From Streptomyces sp. NBC_01262 (GTDB lineage Bacteria > Actinomycetota > Actinomycetes > Streptomycetales > Streptomycetaceae), in assembly GCF_036226365.1 (NCBI RefSeq), contig NZ_CP108462.1:7348501-7412500 (forward strand): a stretch of 64,000 nt of DNA, given 5' to 3'. Every line of letters begins with the position of its first letter. The stretch's first letter is position 1. The notes under the pieces are model-generated. The model made no database searches. It was not told where the DNA came from and saw only the letters and a list, made by a program, of their open reading frames with translations. Positions 51,246 to 58,735 of the stretch are shown piece by piece. Both the position numbers and the translations under genes were made by a program.

Positions 51246-52139
51246 TCAGGATGCGGTGCGACGACGGGCAGCCTTCTTTGCCGGGGTCTTCTTCGCGGCG
51301 GTGTTCTTCTTCGCCGTCGTCTTCTTGGCAGCTCCCTTCTTCGCCGGTGCCTCCTTCTTCTTCTCGCCGGTGCGTGCGTCGATGCTGGCCTGCAGGGCCG
51401 ACATCAGGTCGATGACCTCGGCCCCTGCGGCAGGTGTCACCTCGCCGTGCGGCGGTTCCACGCCTTGCAGGCGGGCTTCGACGACCTGCTGGAGGGCATG
51501 CTGGTACTCATCGTGAAGCTCGGCCAGGTCGAAATCCTCCGACAGGGTTTCCATCAGGGACCGGGCCATCTTGAGCTCTTGTGGCCGCACCTTTACGTCG
51601 TCCTGGGGGGCGATATCTACAGCCGGCCGGACCTCGTCCGGCCAAATACAGGTCTGCAGAACGAGTGTGTCGCCATACACCCGGAGGACGGCGAGGGATT
51701 CCCTGGATCGCAATGCGATCTTGGTGACGGCGATCTGGCCGGACTCCGTCAGTGCGTCTCGGAGCAGAACGTAGGGTTTGGCCGCCGCGCGGTCTGCAAC
51801 GCCGACGTAGTAGGGCTTGGAGAACATCAGCGGGTCGATGGCGTCGGCGTCGACAAAGGCGAGTACGTCGATCACTTTTTTGCTGGGCAGTGGCAGGTCC
51901 GCCAGATCCTCGTCGGTCAGCGTGATACTGCGGCCGTCAGGGGATTCGTAGCCCCTGACGATCTCCTGGTAGGGGATTTCCTTGCCCTCGGCTTCACAGA
52001 AGCGCTTCATGCGAACCCGGGAACCGTCTTTGGCGTGGACCTGATGGAGGGGGACGTCGTGCTCCTCCGTGGCAGAGTAGAGCTGGACTGGGACGGTGAC
52101 CAGCCCGAACGATATAGACCCCTTCCATGTGGTTCTCAT
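51246..52139 (-). CDS. ku: Complete Ku protein carried by the element
   Basis: The 297 residues are a full bacterial Ku: MRTTWKGSISFGLVTVPVQL, LHQVHAKDGSRVRMKRFCE, VIDVLAFVDADAIDPLMF, TLVLQTCIWPDEVRP, and LKMARSLMETLSEDFDL, then a Lys/Ala-rich tail (about 250-297) that binds DNA or the ligase. It is similar to the split chromosomal Ku over the whole length but diverged. It should bind broken DNA ends as a ring dimer and recruit LigD. Upstream it shares CTGGAAAG with the chromosomal ku promoter, at the same 21-base distance from the ATG. Its sequence over the target core differs from GCTGCA by one base (TCTGCA). Confidence 0.95.
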   Translation of the reverse strand: MRTTWKGSISFGLVTVPVQLYSATEEHDVPLHQVHAKDGSRVRMKRFCEAEGKEIPYQEIVRGYESPDGRSITLTDEDLADLPLPSKKVIDVLAFVDADAIDPLMFSKPYYVGVADRAAAKPYVLLRDALTESGQIAVTKIALRSRESLAVLRVYGDTLVLQTCIWPDEVRPAVDIAPQDDVKVRPQELKMARSLMETLSEDFDLAELHDEYQHALQQVVEARLQGVEPPHGEVTPAAGAEVIDLMSALQASIDARTGEKKKEAPAKKGAAKKTTAKKNTAAKKTPAKKAARRRTAS

Positions 52140-52263
52140 GGATTTATCCCTTCTTTGGGGCTTTCCAGGGTAGGTCGGGGTGCATCACCGCGACAGCCGA
52201 GAGCCGCAGCGGTCCCCGGCCGCCTGGGCGAACACGCTCTTGATCACTGCTCCCCGGCGGGGG
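52140..52263 (-). promoter_or_regulatory. Probable promoter of the cargo ku, similar to the chromosomal ku promoter
   Basis: CTTTCCAG at 52161-52168 (CTGGAAAG on the coding strand) is followed by CCCC and a GAAGGGA ribosome site before the ATG. The chromosomal ku has CTGGAAAG at 58725-58732 with CCCC and GGAGGGA at equal distances. The match implies a shared control element acquired with the gene. No terminator was seen after the preceding TnpC-like gene. Confidence 0.55.
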
Positions 52264-52662
52264 TCAGTCCCGCCTGCGCGCAGACAGGTCTGCGACGCCG
52301 GTGAGCTTGGCCAGTTCGTCCGCGAGCCGGGCGTTGTCCAGGGTGAGCCGCCGGATGTGGTCTTCGTAGATGTGCAGGTGCCGGGTGAGCTCGTCCTTCT
52401 CCCGGCGGAGGCGTGCGATCGTCTGCCCGTCAGTGTCCGTGATGCGACCACGTGGGACTGGGATTCCGGATCGGCGTTCGGCGTCTCGCGTCAGCAGCGC
52501 CGCCGTCTGCTCACCGAAGTCCCGGTAGAGCGTTTGCCGGCTCACGCCCAGGTGCTGGGCAAGCGCCGAGACCGTCGCGGCACGTTGGGCGCCTTCGGCC
52601 TCGGCTAGGACTGCCTGGACGCCTTGAGCGACCACTGCTTCGGTGAGCTGGTGCTTTCTCAT
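52264..52662 (-). CDS. TnpC-like small HTH/coiled-coil protein of the element
   Basis: The 132 residues have an HTH (AATVSALAQHLGVSRQTLYRDF, about 28-50) and a C-terminal coiled coil (ARLRREKDELTRHLHIYE and LTLDNARLADELAKLTG, about 82-122). This is the architecture of Tn554 TnpC and of small proteins often found beside tyrosine recombinase operons (DUF6262-like). TnpC of Tn554 affects the orientation and efficiency of transposition. The ATG overlaps the stop of the third recombinase gene (ATGA), so it is made with the recombinases. Confidence 0.8.
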   Translation of the reverse strand: MRKHQLTEAVVAQGVQAVLAEAEGAQRAATVSALAQHLGVSRQTLYRDFGEQTAALLTRDAERRSGIPVPRGRITDTDGQTIARLRREKDELTRHLHIYEDHIRRLTLDNARLADELAKLTGVADLSARRRD

Positions 52663-54749
52663 CGCTGTTCTCCCGCCGCGAGAGCAACGCCCTGCTCAGT
52701 GAGGAACGCAGCGACTTCGTCCCTGCGCTGCGTCATGCGGACGTGGACCAGTGGTGCGAGAGCGTCCCCCAGCGTCAGTTGACCGTTCAACCGGGCCAGG
52801 TGGTTGTGCCAGGCAACGATGTTGTCCGCCGTGAGAGCCACGTTCTTGCAGGCCAGCGGCTTGCAGTCGCCCAGCGAAGGCTCACTGGAAGTGTCCGCGG
52901 GCTGTCGGCAGAGCCGTCGGTCGGGATTGTCGCTGCAGGTGACAAATTTCCCCGGATAAATCCGTGGGTCGTCGCGCCGCATGATCTTGTGCATTTGAGC
53001 TTCGTCAGGGGTCTTGCCCATGAAGCGGACCCGGTCCCCAAACTTCTCCAGCCGATGTGCTGCCTCCTCGGCTGAGGGACCGCGCAGTTCCTCATGCCCG
53101 TGTCCCTCAACGAGCGCAGCAAGCCGCTCGCCACGAGCCAGAGCCTCTTCCTGCTGGGCCTCGGCCCGGAATCCTGAACGTGTCGTGCCGGCGTATCCCT
53201 CGAACATCTGCGTCGACACGTGCCGGTATTGGATCGCACCGGCGATGGTGCCGCCCGGCGGGCGGGCGATGAACCAGGCGAGCGTTCGTCGGAACCGGCT
53301 GGTGCGGAGGTTCCAACTACGTCCGCTGACCAGCGGAATGCCGTCGCGTCGCCCCTGACCGGTGCAGTAGTCGGTGACCCAGGCAGAGAAGTGGTTCAGG
53401 TCTTCATTTGTGTCGCGCGTTGATTTGACCCGTGTAGCCGTGGTCGATTTGAAGTGCTGTGAAGACGGAGGGATGGCGAAGAGGCGCTTCTGCTGGGGCG
53501 GTTGGATGCGTTCAAGCACTGCGATTGCCCGGACAACCGGATCCCCGACGATCCAGGTAGCCCGTGCACCGAGCGGGGTGCCTTCGCCCTTGAACGCCTG
53601 GCTGGTGATCTTTCTCCGGCAGATCCGGCCGGTGGAATCCCGGTCAACCTCCAGGCATTCTCGTCGCAGGTGTTTGACCTCGCTGTCACGCATTCCGGAC
53701 AGATAAGCGACCACGATGTATGCGGCAGTCTGCAGCAGCCGTACCAGATTCGGCAGTTCTCCGACCGGGATCGGGCCGGTCCAAGGGCGGCCATCGAGCA
53801 TGGCCGAGCCTTCGGTCCAAAGGAATGGCTCCGAGCTCACGCCGACTTCGTCGGCGGCTTGATCGATCAATCGCCGAGCCCCCGGCTCTGTCACGCTCCG
53901 CGTACTGCAGTCGATCTCCCGGGCAAAGTGCCGGAGATTGATGCCGCGCGGTCCCGTGGAACCACCGGGAAGGGGTCGGCCTGTGGCCGTGTAGCGGTTG
54001 AGCAGGATCTCCAGCCGGGCACGGGCTCCGCGTCCAGCGGCGATGCTGCGAGGCGTGCGGGTGTGCAAGGTGTCCCACTCCTCCGCAGCCCGCAGGATGT
54101 CTTCGCTGAAGTCATCGACGAATCGCAGGGCCCAGACCAGCAGAGGCCCCACGACGGACTCGGGGATTCTGGGAGTGGCGTTCTCGCGGCTGGGGCGACC
54201 CTTGCCGCCCTCGTTCCACTCCTCCAGCAGCAACGGATCGAACGACAGCTGGTTCCGGACATGCAGATGCTGGCGGTAGATCCACAAAAGACGCACGGAG
54301 CGACGCTTCTGGTCACGGCGGCCCATGGCTCCGCCAGCCGCGGTGATCACCTCCTTGTAGGAGAGAAGAAGCTCAGGAGTTACGTCGCAAAGTGCGGGCT
54401 TCCCCTGCTCCGGCTCCGACAGCCAGCCCAAGAACCTCTTGACCGAGACGAAGTGTCCCCGGATGGTGACGACTTTCAAGGGCCTCGCGCCATCGGGCGG
54501 CTTGCAGGCGAGCAGCGCATACGACAATTCCTTGGCAGCGTCCCTGTACGCAGCGGCCACCGAAGCGAAGTCCAGGACGAGCCGCTTCTGGTGGTCCTGG
54601 ATCAGCGCCGGCGTCAGGTCCCACACGTCGTCGGCAAAGCGTGACGTTGCAGAGCGCGACACGTCGCGGCGGATTTCGCGTGTGCCCAGCACAAGTGCAT
54701 CCGGCTGGATCCGTAGCAGCGGTCCGGTGGGGGCATGAGTCAGTCCCAT
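52659..54749 (-). CDS. Tyrosine recombinase C of the element
   Basis: The 696 residues have a catalytic domain in the middle: box I Arg in YLSGMRDSEVKHLRRE (about 352), box II Arg in WNLRTSRFRRTLAWFIA (about 485), His in IQYRHVSTQMFEGY (about 510) and the presumed nucleophile Tyr in EGYAGTT (about 518). A Cys-bearing C-terminal extension (about 560-696; CSDNPDRRLC and CKPLACKNVAL) follows the active Tyr, which is unusual for simple integrases and recalls Tn554 TnpB-type proteins. The start at ATG 54749 overlaps the upstream recombinase by 10 bases and has GGAG before it; the longer frame is not used. Confidence 0.88.
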   Translation of the reverse strand: MGLTHAPTGPLLRIQPDALVLGTREIRRDVSRSATSRFADDVWDLTPALIQDHQKRLVLDFASVAAAYRDAAKELSYALLACKPPDGARPLKVVTIRGHFVSVKRFLGWLSEPEQGKPALCDVTPELLLSYKEVITAAGGAMGRRDQKRRSVRLLWIYRQHLHVRNQLSFDPLLLEEWNEGGKGRPSRENATPRIPESVVGPLLVWALRFVDDFSEDILRAAEEWDTLHTRTPRSIAAGRGARARLEILLNRYTATGRPLPGGSTGPRGINLRHFAREIDCSTRSVTEPGARRLIDQAADEVGVSSEPFLWTEGSAMLDGRPWTGPIPVGELPNLVRLLQTAAYIVVAYLSGMRDSEVKHLRRECLEVDRDSTGRICRRKITSQAFKGEGTPLGARATWIVGDPVVRAIAVLERIQPPQQKRLFAIPPSSQHFKSTTATRVKSTRDTNEDLNHFSAWVTDYCTGQGRRDGIPLVSGRSWNLRTSRFRRTLAWFIARPPGGTIAGAIQYRHVSTQMFEGYAGTTRSGFRAEAQQEEALARGERLAALVEGHGHEELRGPSAEEAAHRLEKFGDRVRFMGKTPDEAQMHKIMRRDDPRIYPGKFVTCSDNPDRRLCRQPADTSSEPSLGDCKPLACKNVALTADNIVAWHNHLARLNGQLTLGDALAPLVHVRMTQRRDEVAAFLTEQGVALAAGEQR

Positions 54750-56647
54750 AGGTGCTCCTGCGGCCCTTCGAGGAGGTTGAGTACGGTCTCGGTCGGTTTC
54801 CTTTGCTCGGCATCCGCTCTCTCTGCGACAGTGAAGCGAGGCAGGATGTCCTCGTTGACGGCTAGCCAGACCTGCCCGAACCGACTCCACCAGAGATCAC
54901 GGTCCATTACCTCCCAGAGGCTGGCGAGTTCGTCCAACAGCGCCAATTGGGCTGGCAGGTGGGCCTGCGTGGACAGCGCGTTGCGGCAGGCGAAGCACAT
55001 GAGGAACGATGCCTGACAGGCTCCTTCGTTGAAAGGGCTGTCGCGTTCGTTGCCGCAAGCGACGAATGCCGCGTCCTTCTCACCTGCGAGCACCCGCTGA
55101 GCTGTGTCCACGTCAGTGCCCAGTAGCCGTGCGGCCGCTTCGGGATTTTGCCGGGCCGCACTCACAGTGCCGGGCAGGACACGAAGGTGTCCGCCTTGCC
55201 CAGCCAGCAGGCGTTGATGCTCAGCGCGGGCGGCGGCCTCGGCGTCTTCCAGGGAATGCCCAAGTACTTCCTCGGCCCAGTCCTGCACGACCGGATCACC
55301 GCGGAGATAGTTGTTGAACAGCACGTCCTGCGTGTTCGTCCTGGCCGAGGACGGCAGGTGCCCTCCCGTCGCACGCGTATATCGGCGATCCTCAGTGGTC
55401 TTGAGCCGGTTCAGGCTCAGCTTGAACCCGTCGATCGCTGCCAATTCCGGCTGTTCGCGGGCCCATTTTCTTATGTTCAGCTGCCGACCCAGGACACGGG
55501 CGAACGGATCGACGTGGCCGTTGGTTGCTTCCTTGCCGTTCCTCCGGCCTCCCACCCATACCGACCACACGCGAGTCGAGCCGCTGAACTGACGGCTCCG
55601 TTCGGTAAGGCGGTGCAGGAACAGGTAGTAGCCCCCAGCGGTGGAGAACCTTTTGGTCTCCTTGCCGATCTCCAGAGTCACCGGCTCCAGCCAGTGCTGG
55701 GGGCCGCTACGACGCTTGACGATCTCGATGACTACCGCCTTGCCCTCCAAGATCTGGTGCGCAGCCGGCAGCTCCTTAACGGTTTCCCCGTTCCAGCCGG
55801 ACACCAGGACGCCCAGGACGATCAGCGGCGGCAAGTCCGCCGGGGTCAGAAAGAGGCGCCGTGCAAGCTCCGCTCGCATCAGGGAACTCGGAGCCCTTTG
55901 GCTGGGGATACGGACTCCGGGAACCCACCCTGTCGTGGCCATGACTGCGAGGTCACCGGCGACTTCCCTCTCGGTCTCCGACAGGCTTTCCGGATCATCT
56001 CTGAACCTTCGCACCAGTTCTTCCCCCTCACGAAGCCGCTGGAAGATGCGTACGGCGTCGGCTCGAGCGCAGCGCAAAATGGCTTCGCGAGTCGCGTCGT
56101 CGTATCCGGGCACCCCGGACTCGGAACGTGGAAGCGGCTGCGCCTGGGTGAGGAGAGCGATGACATCAGGTCGCAGGCGGCTGGTGTCATCGATCCGTGC
56201 AAGGAGCCGAAAGACTTCGCGCATCTCGCCAGCCAGAGGACTTGGCTGGAGCGTCTCGCTGCGGTGGAGCCGGAAACGCTCCAGGTGGGAACTGGTCAGT
56301 GCCGAGATGTCGCCGGGCGGGCGCCGCAGGGCACCGAGGAATCGCATCAGCCGCTGGAGAGTCCCCCAGGAGCCGTTCGCTCCGGCCAGAGTCGACAGCC
56401 CACCGTCGGTTCCATTGGTGCGGACTGCAAAGGCGCCGGCCAGATCCGCATGCCAGTGCGGCAGTGGCAGTCCCGCGAACGAGTAGGTCTTCGAGCGGCC
56501 ATCCCGGCCTACGAAGTCCACCACCATGCCCCCGGCCGCAGGGCGAACGCGCGGGGCCGGCTCATAGAGCCCGCCGGGCTGGGCAGTCCGCCGGCCAGGC
56601 CCGGTACGTTTCAGCAGGTCACCGGCGAAAGCGTCCTGACCACTCAC
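54740..56647 (-). CDS. Tyrosine recombinase B of the element, box I arginine apparently missing
   Basis: The 635 residues have a long N-terminal domain and a catalytic region from about 270. Box I reads LVSGWNGETVKEL where TGxR is expected, so the first Arg seems to be replaced. Box II is LSLNRLKTTEDRR (Arg about 413). GGHLPSSARTNTQDVLFNNY gives His and the candidate nucleophile Tyr (about 447). A C-terminal domain with cysteines (FVACGNERD, CQASFLMCFACRNAL) may bind metal. The start overlaps the stop of recombinase A by ATGA. It may need partner subunits for full activity. Confidence 0.85.
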   Translation of the reverse strand: MSGQDAFAGDLLKRTGPGRRTAQPGGLYEPAPRVRPAAGGMVVDFVGRDGRSKTYSFAGLPLPHWHADLAGAFAVRTNGTDGGLSTLAGANGSWGTLQRLMRFLGALRRPPGDISALTSSHLERFRLHRSETLQPSPLAGEMREVFRLLARIDDTSRLRPDVIALLTQAQPLPRSESGVPGYDDATREAILRCARADAVRIFQRLREGEELVRRFRDDPESLSETEREVAGDLAVMATTGWVPGVRIPSQRAPSSLMRAELARRLFLTPADLPPLIVLGVLVSGWNGETVKELPAAHQILEGKAVVIEIVKRRSGPQHWLEPVTLEIGKETKRFSTAGGYYLFLHRLTERSRQFSGSTRVWSVWVGGRRNGKEATNGHVDPFARVLGRQLNIRKWAREQPELAAIDGFKLSLNRLKTTEDRRYTRATGGHLPSSARTNTQDVLFNNYLRGDPVVQDWAEEVLGHSLEDAEAAARAEHQRLLAGQGGHLRVLPGTVSAARQNPEAAARLLGTDVDTAQRVLAGEKDAAFVACGNERDSPFNEGACQASFLMCFACRNALSTQAHLPAQLALLDELASLWEVMDRDLWWSRFGQVWLAVNEDILPRFTVAERADAEQRKPTETVLNLLEGPQEHLWD

Positions 56648-58170
56648 GACGCCGTCCCTCCCAAGGCGTCGTCGACATCGTTGAGGTAGCTGTCATCCAG
56701 CACTTCCCACCGGTCGGGAACCAGCGACAGCCGCGTCTCCATCTCCAACTGCTTCAATGTGTGCAGGTAGATCTGTGTGGTCTCGGCCGAAGCGTGCCCT
56801 AGCCGAATACGGACCCAGTCCAGTGTGTCGCCCCAGATCAGGGTGTAGTGGCGACGCTGTTCGGCGGTCAACGCCCCCAACGCTTTTAGATGGGCGCGCT
56901 GCAATTGCTCAAGGGTGATCACCGCGAAACTGTGTCGCAGAGCGTGCGGGTGACAATGGATCTTCAACCCCAGGTTGCGGCAGCGGTGACTCGCTTCCCG
57001 GAAGACGTATTTCCAGGTGTGCAGAGTCAGCGGCAAACCGTCCTCACCGAGCCACAGTGCCGCCGGTTCCAACCCCTGCGGTGTGCGGATCAACAGCCGA
57101 CGACGTTCATCCGGATCCAGATCCTCGACGTCACGCCAGCGTGATCCTGCCCGCACTCGTGGCTGCTGCGGATCTTCGAGGACGATCGGGTCAAGGACCA
57201 GTTCGTAGCGGCCAGCGGCCCGGGCACGGCCCACCGCATCGGCACGGTCGATCTCCACGTAGTCGTCCAGGGCCCGCAGTACTCCGTCCGGCACATAGAC
57301 GTCGCGGGCCGAGTCCCACTTGGCGACGGCCGCCGGAAGCCAGAACCGGTAGTAGGCCCGGGTACCGGTCCGGTCGGGCACCTCGTAAACGGTCAGCGAG
57401 GACTGCTCCTCCAACCGCAACCCTGTGCGGACCATGAGATCGGCGAACACCGCATTGCGCGCGGTGCGTTTGCCCCGGTACTTGGGGTCGCGCAGTCCCG
57501 ACGGCAGATAACCTCGAATGCCGACGTCGCGGAAGAGCCGGTAGGTCTCCGGCGGCAGCCAGTCCAGCCTGTACCGACGGGCATCGGGACGCTTCTCCGC
57601 GGCCGTCTGCCCAGCCCTGCCCGCTGCCCCATGCCGCCCCAGGCTCCGAGCCCGGATCTCTCGCTGACCGATCGGATTCGTGGTCGCATACCCACGTCGC
57701 ACAGCCCACTTGTAGAAGCCGTCAACCGTGCTGACCTCGCGATTCCACGTCGACCCTTCGACTCGTGGGCCCGCCGGATCGTCGCACCTCCAGGTCTTGT
57801 AGACCTCGCGGTCACGCACTGTCGCATCACGCCAGGTTCGAGGCCTCGCGCCCACCCCCTGCTCCGAATGTTCCAGCACCGGCGGACGATGGCTCCACAA
57901 GAAGTCCAGATACCCCTTGACGTCGCGGGCGAAGGCCATTTGCGTGTTCCGAGGGCGACCGGCCATCTCAGTCGACAAGCCATACCCGTTCAACGCGACG
58001 TCGTACACGCCGTCAGGACCGATCAGAAAGGGCGTCCCCTCAGCGATCCCTTCAGCGTCCAACCACGCCGGCATGTCCACCGACGACATCAGCTCGGCCA
58101 ACAACGGCCGAGGCTCGCGCGGCACGATGCGCCGCCGCCTCGTAATCGCCAACCGCGACTTCAGCTCCAT
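56644..58170 (-). CDS. Tyrosine recombinase A of the element
   Basis: The 508 residues keep all main catalytic residues: Arg in MVRTGLRLEEQSSL (about 250), HxxR in HPHALRHSFAVI (about 410), His in IRLGHASAETTQIYLH, and the nucleophile Tyr in that same segment (about 468). The N-terminal SAM-like, arm- and core-binding domains lie between about 75 and 190. It is the first gene of the recombinase operon and starts 51 bp inside the right end of the element. No strong promoter was seen between them, so transcription may begin at the interrupted ku gene. Confidence 0.92.
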   Translation of the reverse strand: MELKSRLAITRRRRIVPREPRPLLAELMSSVDMPAWLDAEGIAEGTPFLIGPDGVYDVALNGYGLSTEMAGRPRNTQMAFARDVKGYLDFLWSHRPPVLEHSEQGVGARPRTWRDATVRDREVYKTWRCDDPAGPRVEGSTWNREVSTVDGFYKWAVRRGYATTNPIGQREIRARSLGRHGAAGRAGQTAAEKRPDARRYRLDWLPPETYRLFRDVGIRGYLPSGLRDPKYRGKRTARNAVFADLMVRTGLRLEEQSSLTVYEVPDRTGTRAYYRFWLPAAVAKWDSARDVYVPDGVLRALDDYVEIDRADAVGRARAAGRYELVLDPIVLEDPQQPRVRAGSRWRDVEDLDPDERRRLLIRTPQGLEPAALWLGEDGLPLTLHTWKYVFREASHRCRNLGLKIHCHPHALRHSFAVITLEQLQRAHLKALGALTAEQRRHYTLIWGDTLDWVRIRLGHASAETTQIYLHTLKQLEMETRLSLVPDRWEVLDDSYLNDVDDALGGTAS

Positions 58171-58221
58171 GCTTGATCAAACGAGTTGACCGGTCGCTGG
58201 TCACTGTCCAGCTATGCATAA

Positions 58222-58227
58222 TGCAGC
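58222..58227. other. Right attachment core (TGCAGC)
   Basis: This is the second copy of the 6-bp core. Left of it lies the element (reading inward TTATGCATAG on the minus strand); right of it lies intact 5' ku sequence. Confidence 0.85.
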
Positions 58228-58703
58228 ACCAGTACGTCCTCGTGCACCCGCAGCAGCGCCAGCGACTCCCGGGTCCGCAGCGCGATCTTCGTGACGGCCG
58301 CCTTCCCGGTCTTGACCAGGGCCTCGCGCAGCAGCACATACGGCTTCGCGGCCGCCGCCTCCGCCCCCACGTAGTACGCGCGTGACAGCGCCAGCGGGTC
58401 GATGTCCCCGGCGTCCACGAACGCCAGCACATCGATCAGCTTCTTGCTGGGCAGCGGCAGCTCGGCGAGGTCCGCGTCCGTCAGCACCGCGGTCCGGCCG
58501 ACCCCGTCGTCGTAGCCCTTGGCGATCTCGGCGTACGCGACCTCCTTGCCGCACTTCTCGCAGCTGCGCCTCATCCGGATCCGCCCGCCGTCGGCCGCGT
58601 GGACCTGGTGCAGCGAGACCCCGTGCTCCTCGGTCGCGGAGTACAGCTTCACCGGGATGGACACCAGCCCGAAGCCGATCGCCCCTTTCCACATACTTCG
58701 CAT
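58222..58703 (-). pseudogene. ku: 5' part of chromosomal ku, interrupted by the element
   Basis: The frame opens MRSMWKGAIGFGLVSIPVKL and follows Ku through LHQVHAADGGRIRMRRSCEK, VIDVLAFVDAGDIDPLAL and ESLALLRVHEDVLVL-His. It then leaves homology at the core and ends four codons later in element sequence (stop at 58212). The remaining 163 residues lack the second half of the beta-barrel and the C-terminal arm, so a functional ring dimer is unlikely. Its normal partner gene ligD is divergent, 32 bp away. Its other half is at 48900-49293. Confidence 0.95.
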
Positions 58704-58735
58704 ACTTTTGTCCCTCCGTGGGGACTTTCCAGACT
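58704..58735. promoter_or_regulatory. Divergent ku-ligD control region
   Basis: Only 32 bp separate the ku and ligD start codons. CTTTCCAG at 58725-58732 recurs before the cargo ku at the same distance. GGAGGGA is the ku ribosome site. Promoter elements of each gene must extend into the other gene. Confidence 0.55.

Larger units (their letters stand above)
49288..58227 (-). mobile_element. RIT/Tn554-like element inserted in ku, carrying a replacement ku
   Basis: The element spans about 8.93 kb between two copies of TGCAGC (49288-49293 and 58222-58227). Inside each copy the inward-reading sequence begins TTATG (TTATGGGCAG on the left, TTATGCATAG on the right), followed by AGCTG. Contents in order of transcription on the minus strand are three tyrosine recombinases, a TnpC-like gene, a second ku and a DHA2 exporter. 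Removing everything between the cores, with one core kept, restores ku exactly. Three recombinases in a row recall RIT elements; the small HTH/coiled-coil gene and 6-bp core recall Tn554. Insertion removed no chromosomal base that I can detect. Confidence 0.92.

Noticed and set aside
49378..52662. A toxin-antitoxin or phage-defence pair inside the element
   Set aside because: The small gene at 52264-52662 is coupled to the recombinases and has the TnpC HTH/coiled-coil form; the other cargo genes are clear Ku and MFS proteins.
54750..54890. An upstream extension of recombinase C by 47 residues
   Set aside because: The extension lies entirely within recombinase B in another frame. ATG 54749 has a GGAG site and gives the usual short overlap.
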